A stretch of DNA of 64,000 bases from Anaerobiospirillum sp. (GTDB lineage Bacteria; Pseudomonadota; Gammaproteobacteria; Enterobacterales; Succinivibrionaceae), in contig JARHZF010000061.1 in NCBI GenBank assembly GCA_029258325.1, forward strand, positions 1-64,000, in the 5' to 3' direction. A program made the position numbers and the translations under genes. This document shows positions 47,533-54,614 of the stretch, one piece after another. Under the pieces are notes generated by a model. That model had not been told where the DNA came from and ran no database searches. It saw nothing but the letters and a program-made list of their open reading frames with translations. Every line of letters starts with the position of its first letter. Position 1 is the stretch's first letter.

Positions 47533-48810
47533 TTAAAATAATTGAGTACCTTTTACATATTTTGCAAATACTTCACGTTCATCTGCTAAATAAATCATGC
47601 GTTCTAAACGCTTTTCAAGATCTTGAAGTTCACTATGATTAATTCTAGTATCATCTAAAACTAATATGTCAGACTCATAACCTTGCTCAAAACTACCTAC
47701 TTTACCAAAGAACTCACCACCACCTTTAGTTGCAAGATAAAAGCCTTCAGCTACAGTTAAAGGATTTAAAGAGCTATCTTGTAATCTCCAACGTATTTTT
47801 GATGCTTGAATTGCATAAGCTATAGCTTTAAAAAGATTTAAAGTTGTACCTGCAGCTACATCACTACCTAAGCCTATATGCATATCTTTATCTAAGAAAG
47901 TACGAATAGGAGCAATACCTGAACTTAGATTTATATTTGATTCAGGGCAATGTGCTATAAAAACACCATTTTCTTTCATTCTTTCAATTTCAATAGATGG
48001 TGAGTAAACACAGTGAGCCATAATAGTTTTAGTATTGCGACCAAACATATTAAATTTATCGTAGGCATCACCATAGAAACTAGACCAAGGACAGAGTTCT
48101 TGAACCCATGCTATTTCTGATGGATTTTCAGATAAATGTGATTGCACACATAAATCATATTTATCCTTTAAACTTTGAAGTTTAGTCATTAACTCATCAG
48201 AGCAACTTGGAATAAAGCGTGGGGTTAAAATAGCTTTAGTATTTTTATAATTTTTATCTAAAACATTTAAAATAAATTTTTCTGTATTTGAAAAAGCAAT
48301 AGATGCAGATTCTTCTCTTAAGCTATCAGGGCTATTTCTATCCATATTAACCTTACCTACTAAGGTAGATAAGTTAGATTTCTCTAGCATATCCATTAAA
48401 AGTAAGGTTGAATCTTCATGAATAGTAGCAAAGATACAAGCTCTTGTTGTTGTGCTTTTTCTTAATCTTTCAACAAAGTTTGTATAAGCTTTTTGTGCAT
48501 AAGTTAAAGAGCTATATTTAGACTCTTCAGGAAAAGTATATGTATTAAGCCAATCAAGTAGCTCTAAATCCATGCCAATACCTTGAAATGCGTATTGAGG
48601 AGCATGAATATGTAGATCTGTCATGCCTGGTATTATGATCCTATCACCATAATCTTTATAGACATAATCTTTTAAATGTGGAGGAATTTCATTATATATT
48701 GCGTCAATAAGACCATTTATGGAAACTAAATAACTATCTTTATGAATTGAAAGTTCTTTACTATTTTTACTAAAAAGAATGTTTCCATGTAAAACTAAAA
48801 TATTGTCCAT
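47533..48810 (-). CDS. guaD: Guanine deaminase (amidohydrolase family)
   Basis: The enzyme hydrolyses guanine to xanthine and ammonia. The 425-residue TIM-barrel amidohydrolase has DLHIHAPQ (zinc HxH at 67-69), LLDWLNTYTFPEE (a guanine-deaminase signature), GKVNMDRNSPD, QSHLSENPSEIAWV, MAHCVYSPS and LGSDVAAGT. The ATG at 48810 is chosen because AAAAGGAA precedes it and the homology starts there; an upstream in-frame start at 48879 would run through the leader terminator. Related 8-oxoguanine deaminases share these motifs, so substrate identity is not fixed. The leader carries a purine-riboswitch-like element. Confidence 0.88.
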   Translation of the reverse strand: MDNILVLHGNILFSKNSKELSIHKDSYLVSINGLIDAIYNEIPPHLKDYVYKDYGDRIIIPGMTDLHIHAPQYAFQGIGMDLELLDWLNTYTFPEESKYSSLTYAQKAYTNFVERLRKSTTTRACIFATIHEDSTLLLMDMLEKSNLSTLVGKVNMDRNSPDSLREESASIAFSNTEKFILNVLDKNYKNTKAILTPRFIPSCSDELMTKLQSLKDKYDLCVQSHLSENPSEIAWVQELCPWSSFYGDAYDKFNMFGRNTKTIMAHCVYSPSIEIERMKENGVFIAHCPESNINLSSGIAPIRTFLDKDMHIGLGSDVAAGTTLNLFKAIAYAIQASKIRWRLQDSSLNPLTVAEGFYLATKGGGEFFGKVGSFEQGYESDILVLDDTRINHSELQDLEKRLERMIYLADEREVFAKYVKGTQLF

Positions 48811-48853
48811 AACAAAATAATTCCTTTTTAAAAGATATTGTTTATGCAGGGAC

Positions 48854-48900
48854 AAAAAAAACAGCCTGCTATACATCAATTATGTCTTATAGCTAAACTG
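48854..48900 (-). terminator. Intrinsic terminator of the guaD leader (riboswitch expression platform)
   Basis: On the minus strand CAGUUU-(A)-GCUAU-(AAG)-ACAU pairs with AUGU-AUAGC-AGGCUG around a 5-nt loop and is followed immediately by eight Us (48861-48854). The 5' arm of the stem (48900-48881) is made of the P3 and P1 3' strands and J3/1 of the aptamer, so aptamer and terminator exclude each other. This predicts ligand-induced antitermination. Confidence 0.8.
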
Positions 48901-48950
48901 TTTACGGTAGTTTGTAGAAACATTCCCCCAATTGGGAATTTATATAAGTC
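48884..48950 (-). ncRNA. Purine-riboswitch-like aptamer (variant guanine class)
   Basis: Read on the minus strand, P1 (48950-48943 with 48891-48884), J1/2 UAA, P2 AUUCCC/GGGAAU with loop AAUUGG, J2/3 GUUUCUAC (48921-48914), P3 AAACU/AGUUU with loop CCGUAAA (48907-48901) and J3/1 A-G-C reproduce the purine aptamer. U22, U47, U51, A52 and C74 equivalents are present, as are the GG of L2 and CC of L3 that form the loop-loop contact. Departures from the consensus are a P2/L2 arm 3 nt short and one extra G between A73 and C74. Ligand may be guanine or another purine. Confidence 0.85.
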
Positions 48951-48982
48951 ATCTTCATATAAATGCTAACACTCTTTTTTTT

Positions 48983-49068
48983 AAATGTGAAGATGCTTTT
49001 TATACTTTTATTAGACTTGTCTAAGTTTTAATAAAAAAATTTTAAAAAGCATGCCTTTTATCACATTT
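48983..49068. repeat. Long imperfect inverted repeat with a TTAGAC palindrome at its centre
   Basis: AAATGTGA (48983-48990) mirrors TCACATTT (49061-49068); ATGCTTTTTA mirrors TAAAAAGCAT; TTATTA mirrors TAATAA; the centre is TTAGACTTGTCTAA (49011-49024). Gaps and mismatches separate the blocks. It sits upstream of the aptamer, at or near the guaD promoter, and a further TTAGAC occurs at 49212-49217 by the punA promoter. Confidence 0.65.
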
Positions 49069-49181
49069 ATAAAATAAAATAAATAAAAGTATTTATAATC
49101 AATAAGTTATTTACTTTAAAAAAATTTAACAAGTAGGATTAAATATTGATTTTTATATGTTTTTTTTATATAAGAGTGTAA

Positions 49182-49210
49182 TTGACAAAAAATATTTAGC
49201 TCTATACAGT
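49182..49210 (+). promoter_or_regulatory. Candidate promoter of punA-nupC
   Basis: A perfect TTGACA (49182-49187) is followed after 17 bases by TACAGT (49205-49210). A TTAGAC half-site of the nearby palindrome lies just downstream. The leader would be about 140 nt. Confidence 0.55.
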
Positions 49211-49315
49211 ATTAGACAGGTATATTTAACAAGATAAATATTGTGTTTTTTATTGAAAAATAGATTAAATATATTTTGTTAAACTATATCAAAAATAAAA
49301 CTATCCTAAAAATAT

Positions 49316-49334
49316 CAACAAGTTAATCTTGTTG
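49316..49334 (+). promoter_or_regulatory. Hairpin in the punA leader
   Basis: CAACAAG (49316-49322) and CTTGTTG (49328-49334) form a perfect 7-bp stem 24 bases before the start codon. No U tract follows, so it is not a terminator. Confidence 0.5.
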
Positions 49335-49358
49335 TCTATATAGCTAAAAGGTGGATGT

Positions 49359-50186
49359 ATGGAAAACCCTATTTTTGCAAAATTAGTAACTTGTGCTGAA
49401 TGCGTTAAGAAAAAAATTTCTTTTAAACCAAAAGTAGGTTTAATTCTAGGTTCAGGTTTGGGCAATTATGCAGATAAAATAAAAATTGTCGAAACTCTTG
49501 ATTATTCAGATATTGATGGATTCCCAATTTCAACTGTAAAAGGTCATAAAGGTAGATTTGTTTTTGGTTATGTAGGAGAGACTCCTATTGTTGCTATGCA
49601 AGGTAGAGTTCACTACTATGAAGGTTACTCAATGTCAGATGTTGTTCTTCCTACACGTCTTATGGCTATTATGGGTATAAAAGTATTAGTTCTAACTAAT
49701 GCTGCAGGTGGTGTTAATGTATCCTACAAAGCTGGTGACTTTATGATGATTACAGATCATATTGCAACATCAGTTCCAAATCCATTAATTGGTCCTAATG
49801 TTGAAGATTTAGGCACACGCTTCCCTGATATGAGCGAAGTTTATAGTGTTCGTCTTCAAAGTATTATAAGAAAATGTGCTTTAAATTGTGATATCCCTAT
49901 TCAAGAAGGTATTTACGTCCAATTTACAGGTCCAAGTTATGAAACTCCAGCTGAAGTTAGAATGGCTAGAGCTTTAGGTGGTGATGCTGTTGGTATGAGC
50001 ACAGCTTGTGAAGCTATTGCAGCTCGTCATATGGGTATTGAAGTTTGTGGTATATCTTGTATTACTAATATGGCAGCAGGTATTTCAGATCAAGCTTTAG
50101 ATCATAAAGAAGTTCAAGAAACAGCTGATAGAGTAGCTTCTCAATTTGAACTATTAATAACTGATTTATTAAAAGAATTAGCTTAA
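49359..50186 (+). CDS. punA: Purine nucleoside phosphorylase (trimeric, PunA/XapA type)
   Basis: The enzyme splits guanosine, inosine or xanthosine with phosphate into base and ribose-1-phosphate. The 275-residue protein has LILGSGLGNYADKI (phosphate loop), VKGHKGRFVFG, MQGRVHYYEGYS, LTNAAGGVN and the purine-site segment STACEAIAARHMG with TNMAAGISDQALDHKEV. These are features of the low-molecular-mass trimeric family. An AAAAGGTGG ribosome site precedes the ATG. It lies 12 bases before a nucleoside transporter gene, forming a salvage operon. Confidence 0.92.
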   Translation: MENPIFAKLVTCAECVKKKISFKPKVGLILGSGLGNYADKIKIVETLDYSDIDGFPISTVKGHKGRFVFGYVGETPIVAMQGRVHYYEGYSMSDVVLPTRLMAIMGIKVLVLTNAAGGVNVSYKAGDFMMITDHIATSVPNPLIGPNVEDLGTRFPDMSEVYSVRLQSIIRKCALNCDIPIQEGIYVQFTGPSYETPAEVRMARALGGDAVGMSTACEAIAARHMGIEVCGISCITNMAAGISDQALDHKEVQETADRVASQFELLITDLLKELA

Positions 50187-50198
50187 AAGGTATGTGCT

Positions 50199-51398
50199 AT
50201 GGTACAGATCATACTTAACTTATTAGGCGTTGCAGTAGTTGTTGCTTGCTGCTTTTTGCTTTCTTGGAATAAAAAACAAATTAATTGGAAACTTGTAATA
50301 AAAGCTCTTGTATTCCAATTTATTATTGCTTTCTTTATAGTTAAAGTTCCTATTGGTCAAAAAGTCATTACTACACTTTCAGATGGTTTAACCTCTATTG
50401 TAAATTGTGGTAATGAAGGTCTTGCCTTTGTATTTGGTGATCTTGCAAACAGAGATAAGATGTGGGTATTTATAGTACAAGGTCTTGGTAACATTATCTT
50501 TGTTTCTGCACTTGTTGGTCTACTTTATTACTTGGGTGTCATTGGCTTTATTGTTAAATGGATTGGTATTGCTGTAGGTAAACTATTAGGTACTACTGAA
50601 GTTGAAAGTTTCGTATCTGTTGCAAACTTATTCTTAGGTCATACTGATAGCCCTATCCTAGTTAGACGCTATATAAGATATTTAACAGACAGTGAGCTTT
50701 TTGTAATTTTAGTATCAGGCATGGGTTCAATGTCAGCATCTATCTTAGGTGGTTATCATGCTTTAGGTATTCCTATGGAATATTTATTAATAGCAAGTGC
50801 TATGGTACCTATTGGTAGTATGATGATTGCTAAGATTATCCTACCTCAAGTAGATGAAGTTAAATCTATTACTGATGTAAAAATGGATAGTAAAGGTGAA
50901 CACAATAATATGATTGATGCCCTAACAGAGGGTGCTACTACTGGTATGAAAATGGTTATATCCATTGCAGCATCAATTGTAGGCTTTGTGGGTGTTGTAG
51001 CATTAGTTAATATGATTTTATCTCCAACAGGTGTTACCTTATCTAATATATTCTCATATATATTTGCTCCATTTGGCTTCTTTATGGGTTTAGATGGTAA
51101 AGATATATTATTAGAAGGTGCTTTACTTGGTAATAAATTAATATTAAATGAATTTGTTGCATTTAAAGATTTAGCAGGTGAGTTAAGTACACTTGATCCT
51201 CGTGTAGGTATGATCTGTGCAATCTCATTATGTGGTTTTGCTAACTTATCAAGTATGGGTATGTGTGTAGGTGGTATTGGTGTTTTATGTCCTGAAAAAC
51301 GCCATGTTATCTCAAGATTAATTGTACGTGCAACCTTAGGTGGTATGTTTGTAAGTATCTTAAGTGCTTTACTTGTAAGTATTGTAATGTTGATTTAA
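50199..51398 (+). CDS. nupC: Concentrative nucleoside transporter (NupC/CNT family)
   Basis: The 399-residue membrane protein imports nucleosides with protons or sodium. It shows the CNT features QGLGNIIFVSALVGLLYYLG, the ESFVSVANLFLGHTDSPILVRRY motif, SGMGSMSASILGGYHALG and the late LCGFANLSSMGMCVGGIG. The number and spacing of helices fit NupC. It is translated directly after punA and ends at a strong terminator. Confidence 0.94.
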   Translation: MVQIILNLLGVAVVVACCFLLSWNKKQINWKLVIKALVFQFIIAFFIVKVPIGQKVITTLSDGLTSIVNCGNEGLAFVFGDLANRDKMWVFIVQGLGNIIFVSALVGLLYYLGVIGFIVKWIGIAVGKLLGTTEVESFVSVANLFLGHTDSPILVRRYIRYLTDSELFVILVSGMGSMSASILGGYHALGIPMEYLLIASAMVPIGSMMIAKIILPQVDEVKSITDVKMDSKGEHNNMIDALTEGATTGMKMVISIAASIVGFVGVVALVNMILSPTGVTLSNIFSYIFAPFGFFMGLDGKDILLEGALLGNKLILNEFVAFKDLAGELSTLDPRVGMICAISLCGFANLSSMGMCVGGIGVLCPEKRHVISRLIVRATLGGMFVSILSALLVSIVMLI

Positions 51399-51415
51399 AA
51401 ATAAATAAAACTAAT

Positions 51416-51455
51416 AAAAAGACCTTTTTAGACTTACTAAAAAGGTCTTTTTTTT
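51416..51455. terminator. Bidirectional terminator between nupC and the ygjP-like gene
   Basis: GACCTTTTTAG (51421-51431) and CTAAAAAGGTC (51437-51447) form a perfect 11-bp stem with a 5-nt loop, extended by A and T tracts on the two sides. Confidence 0.9.
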
Positions 51456-52149
51456 AACCATAATTTTGAGAGTTTAAATCATCTTTAACTAAACGCCAAT
51501 TAGGATAAAACTTATCCATTAATGCATGAAATCGAGCATTATGACTTGCCTCAAGCAAATGAACTAGCTCATGAGTTACAACATAACTTAAGCATTTAGG
51601 TGGTTTTTTAGCAAGTTGTAAGTTAAGCCAAATTCTTTTTTTCAAAACATTACAAGAACCCCATCTTGTTTTCATATTTTTAATATGAAATTCATTACAT
51701 TTAACTCCAACAATATTTTCGCAATGTTCAACAATTTTAGGTAAAACACTATCTAACTCTTTTTTATATAGTTTTTGTAAAAGTTTAGCTCTATCTACAT
51801 CTGCATTTTTAGCAATTTGCATAACTATCTTTTGTCCATCTACAAAAATATCAGTCCTATAACTATTTACAACAACATCTAAAGTATATGCCATACCCCA
51901 TAAATAATGAGTTGAATTATCTTCATAACTTTCATTTTTTATAAAGTTCTCATTATTAATACATTCTTTAAGTTTTGTATGTATCCAATCTTTTTTGGAC
52001 TCTAAAAATTTTAAAATAAAGTTATTAGGTGTTCTTAAAGGAACACTTAAAAAAACTTTTTTATCTAGATGTCTTATTTTTAAATAAATCTTTTTTATAG
52101 CTTTTTTAGATACAAAAACTTCAATATTATCAATCTTTACTGTTTGCAT
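51454..52149 (-). CDS. YgjP-like zinc metallopeptidase-fold protein (DUF45)
   Basis: The 231-residue protein has the family order: an N-terminal beta region (KIYLKIRHLDKKVFLSVP), then KTRWGSC (MKTRWGSCNVLKKRIWLNLQLA) and the zinc motif VTHELVHLLEASHNARFHALM. The HELVH plus later histidine are the metal ligands. Its substrate is unknown, although relatives are linked to DNA or UTP-related functions. It lies four bases after rlmD in one operon. Confidence 0.82.
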   Translation of the reverse strand: MQTVKIDNIEVFVSKKAIKKIYLKIRHLDKKVFLSVPLRTPNNFILKFLESKKDWIHTKLKECINNENFIKNESYEDNSTHYLWGMAYTLDVVVNSYRTDIFVDGQKIVMQIAKNADVDRAKLLQKLYKKELDSVLPKIVEHCENIVGVKCNEFHIKNMKTRWGSCNVLKKRIWLNLQLAKKPPKCLSYVVTHELVHLLEASHNARFHALMDKFYPNWRLVKDDLNSQNYG

Positions 52150-52153
52150 AGTA

Positions 52154-53497
52154 CTACTTTTCTAAAATAACTAAGGTTTCAAAATGCATGGTATTTGGGA
52201 ACATATCAATACCCTCTACACTTAAAACTTTAAAGCCATTATCACTTAAATATTTAATATCACGTAAAAAAGCTTTTTGCGAACAAAATATAAGTGCAAT
52301 CTTACATTTATCTTTTAACTTTAAAAAAGATTTTAAATTATTATCCCCTAAACCTGTACGAGCTGGATCTGCAATAATAGCATCTACATCTTTATTTACT
52401 ATATTAGTTAAAACATTTTTAATATCATCTAAGATAAAGGTAACATTAGAAATATTATTTAAATTTTTATTTAAATTAGCACTTTCTATAGAGCTTTTAT
52501 TAATTTCAACTCCAATAACTTTATTAAATTTATGAGCTAAAGCTAAGGTCATAGTACCCACACCACAACATAAATCTAAAGCAAGATTTTTATTACTTAC
52601 ATTAGATACAGCATCAATAGCTTTTTTATAAAGATATTCCATTGCTTTATTATTAACTTGCATAAAGGTATAGGCATCAATTAAAAAAGTATTATCTAAA
52701 ATTTGCATTTTTATATTTTTAGCAGTAGATAAATATTCAATATCTCCATCTACTATCTTATTGCCTATATTTTTATTTTTTAAGATAGATAAAGATGTTA
52801 TTGAAAATTTACTTGCTAAAGTTTTAAGACTAAGCTTAACATCATCAGCTAAATTATCAAAAATAGATAAACATACTAATTTTTCTATAATGCAATCACG
52901 CATAATAAGATTACGAACCACACCTCTATTTTGACTTTCATCATATAAAGGTACTTTATATTTATTTAAAATATCACAAAGCTCATTTGCAAAATCACTC
53001 ATCCAAGATACTTCTTGTAAACATTCTTTTATAGGTATGGTCTTATGTGAAAAACTCTCATAAAATCCTTGATAAATAAGACCACCTTTATCATAAGAGA
53101 AAGAACGTATAGATTTATTGCGACAATTATTTACAATATCCTTATCATAAAGATTATAAAAATCACAAACTTTAATATTTAAATTAAGTTTATCTACATT
53201 ACTTTGTAAAATATTCTTTTTAAAATTTAATTGTTCTTTATATTTTAAAAATCTAAAAGAACAAGATCCACATAAGTCCTCATATTGACAAGAGCTTTCT
53301 ATACGATGGATATTAGGTGTAACTATAGATTCTAAAATGCCCTCACGCCTATTTGATCCTTTTGCAAAATAATCTTTTAATGTAACTAAGACATCTTCAT
53401 TTAAATATGTATTTTTTACAAAAACTAAATCATTTTCAAATGTAGCAATACCTACACCTTTATCAGAAATATCTTGAATCTTAACCTTTACTACCAC
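52154..53497 (-). CDS. rlmD: 23S rRNA (uracil-1939-C5)-methyltransferase RlmD-like
   Basis: The 447-residue protein has an N-terminal TRAM domain, a [4Fe-4S] cluster site (C70, C76, C79 in CQYEDLCGSC, plus a later cysteine), a SAM-binding motif LDLCCGVGTMTLALA and DPARTGLG with the catalytic-cysteine segment IFCSQKAFLRD. These fit the m5U methyltransferases. RlmD is preferred over TrmA or RlmC because of the iron-sulfur site and TRAM domain, but RlmC cannot be excluded. Confidence 0.85.
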   Translation of the reverse strand: MVVKVKIQDISDKGVGIATFENDLVFVKNTYLNEDVLVTLKDYFAKGSNRREGILESIVTPNIHRIESSCQYEDLCGSCSFRFLKYKEQLNFKKNILQSNVDKLNLNIKVCDFYNLYDKDIVNNCRNKSIRSFSYDKGGLIYQGFYESFSHKTIPIKECLQEVSWMSDFANELCDILNKYKVPLYDESQNRGVVRNLIMRDCIIEKLVCLSIFDNLADDVKLSLKTLASKFSITSLSILKNKNIGNKIVDGDIEYLSTAKNIKMQILDNTFLIDAYTFMQVNNKAMEYLYKKAIDAVSNVSNKNLALDLCCGVGTMTLALAHKFNKVIGVEINKSSIESANLNKNLNNISNVTFILDDIKNVLTNIVNKDVDAIIADPARTGLGDNNLKSFLKLKDKCKIALIFCSQKAFLRDIKYLSDNGFKVLSVEGIDMFPNTMHFETLVILEK

Positions 53498-53634
53498 TTT
53501 ATTTTCCTAATAAACAGACAATAATACAATTATAATTTTACATAATAATAAAGACTTTGATAAACTCTTATTTGTTAAAATAAGAAACTATAATGAACTT
53601 ATTTTATTTCTCAAAAATTTAGAAAGGATAAAAA

Positions 53635-54003
53635 ATGAAGTTTTCAAAAAAAGCTATTATACCTATTTCAATAATTGCAGCTTTATCTCTTAACGCATGT
53701 ACCAATCCTACCTCAACAGCTGGTGCACACTCTTCATTTACTGAAGGTATTATTATGGATTATGAAAAAATCTCTATTAATAAAGATCAGTATAATGATA
53801 TGAAATCAGCAGGTGTTGCTGCAATGGCTGGTGCTGGTATTGGTCAAATTATAGGTAAAGACACAAAATCTACGCTTGTTGGTGCAATAATAGGTGGTCT
53901 TGTTGGTAATACTGTTTCAAAACTAGGTAACAGCTACTCAGATGGTATGCGTGTGACTGTACAAACAGCAAAAGGTCCAATTATTGTTGATACTTTATAC
54001 TAA
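53635..54003 (+). CDS. Glycine-zipper lipoprotein (SlyB/Pcp-like), apparently truncated
   Basis: The 122-residue frame has a lipoprotein signal peptide with lipobox LNAC (cysteine 22) and a glycine-zipper 2TM segment (GVAAMAGAGIGQIIGKDTKS, then VGAIIGGLVGNTVSKLG). This is typical of outer-membrane SlyB-like lipoproteins. The frame stops at a TAA (54001-54003) but continues in the same frame to 54129 with lipoprotein-like sequence. An AGAAAGGA ribosome site precedes the ATG. It is a single gene with a terminator after 54129. Confidence 0.8.
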   Translation: MKFSKKAIIPISIIAALSLNACTNPTSTAGAHSSFTEGIIMDYEKISINKDQYNDMKSAGVAAMAGAGIGQIIGKDTKSTLVGAIIGGLVGNTVSKLGNSYSDGMRVTVQTAKGPIIVDTLY

Positions 54004-54129
54004 TGTTTATATAGAAAAAATGCAAAAGTACGTATGATTAATCGTAATGGCAAAGTAACAATGCAAGTATTAACTACAGAGGGTTATAGAACAGCAGTTG
54101 AAGATAGTCCTTCAAAATGCCCAATGTAA
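54004..54129 (+). pseudogene. In-frame continuation of the glycine-zipper lipoprotein after an ochre codon
   Basis: Directly after the TAA at 54001-54003 the same frame stays open to a TAA at 54127-54129 and encodes CLYRKNAKVRMINRNGKV and TMQVLTTEGYRTAVEDSPSKCPM. The KVRMINRNGKV and YRTAVEDSPSKC stretches look like the C-terminal beta domain of this lipoprotein family. The codons TAC-TAA-TGT would read Y-S-C if the stop were TCA. It is a nonsense mutation, a base-call error or a readthrough site. Confidence 0.65.
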
Positions 54130-54142
54130 GATAAGTAAAAAG

Positions 54143-54167
54143 AAGGTGATGCAAAGTCACCTTTTTT
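54143..54167 (+). terminator. Terminator after the lipoprotein gene
   Basis: AAGGTGA (54143-54149) and TCACCTT (54157-54163) form a 7-bp stem with a 7-nt loop followed by TTTT. It lies after the second stop (54129), not after the first, which supports the longer frame as the ancestral gene. Confidence 0.85.
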
Positions 54168-54180
54168 ATGGGCAAAAAAA

Positions 54181-54200
54181 AAAGCATCTCAAGATGCTTT
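54181..54200 (-). terminator. Terminator of tRNA-Ile2
   Basis: AAAGCATC (54181-54188) and GATGCTTT (54193-54200) form a stem with a TCAA loop. On the minus strand it is followed by a run of Ts and lies just past the tRNA 3' end. Confidence 0.8.
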
Positions 54201-54212
54201 TATTTTTTTGGA

Positions 54213-54289
54213 TGGTGGCCCATTCCCGGCTCGAACGGGAGACCCAACGATTATGAGTCGTTTGCTCTAACCAACTGAGCTAATGGGCC
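54213..54289 (-). tRNA. tRNA with anticodon CAU, probably tRNA-Ile2
   Basis: The 77-nt tRNA folds with acceptor GGCCCAT/ATGGGCC, D arm AGCTCAGTTGGTTAGAGC, anticodon loop CTCATAA and T arm with GTTCGAGCC, and an encoded CCA. Acceptor pairs C4-G69 and C5-G68 and the anticodon stem are like E. coli IleX, whose C34 becomes lysidine, rather than elongator tRNA-Met. Initiator tRNA is excluded by its normal first base pair. Confidence 0.85.
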
Positions 54290-54614
54290 AACGTGCGACA
54301 TTTTACAAGAAGAATATTAATATGTAAAGTACTTTTTTATTTTTTTAGTAGTTATATGCAAAAATAATATCATTATCATGTAATTAAAAGAAAATATTCC
54401 TATATAAAAAGAAATAGCTATAATTGTAAATTTACAACTCATAGCTATATTTTGCCTTAAAATTTCTTATTACTTATAAAATATTTTCCCTATTATAAGC
54501 CTTATAGTGACATATTTTGTTATTAAAAGAATACTACTTACTATATAAATATATTTCTCTATATTTGTAATAAAAAAGAGATCTACACTAACAAATCTTT
54601 TAAAACTCACATTA
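54290..54614. other. AT-rich stretch between tRNA-Ile2 and dnaG
   Basis: These 325 bases have no gene or RNA that I recognise. A weak A-rich/T-rich stem near 54568-54600 could be the dnaG terminator. Confidence 0.5.

Larger units (their letters stand above)
48811..49358. other. Intergenic region between guaD and punA
   Basis: These 548 bases separate two divergent purine genes. From left to right they hold the guaD leader terminator and aptamer (48854-48950), a long imperfect inverted repeat (48983-49068), the punA promoter (49182-49210) and a hairpin before punA (49316-49334). No open frame of note is present. Confidence 0.8.

Noticed and set aside
48811-48879. N-terminal extension of guanine deaminase from an upstream in-frame ATG
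   Set aside because: The extra 23 codons run through the leader terminator and its U tract, and family similarity and a good ribosome site start at 48810.
48983-49068. CRP site formed by AAATGTGA and TCACATTT
   Set aside because: The half-sites are 70 bases apart rather than 6, so they are not one CRP site, and neither has a good adjacent partner.
49140-49358. A second riboswitch in the punA leader
   Set aside because: The leader lacks the J2/3 and L3 purine motifs and I see no junction; only a simple 7-bp hairpin is present.
54213-54289. Elongator or initiator tRNA-Met
   Set aside because: The acceptor and anticodon stems are closer to tRNA-Ile2, although methionine identity cannot be ruled out without a model score.
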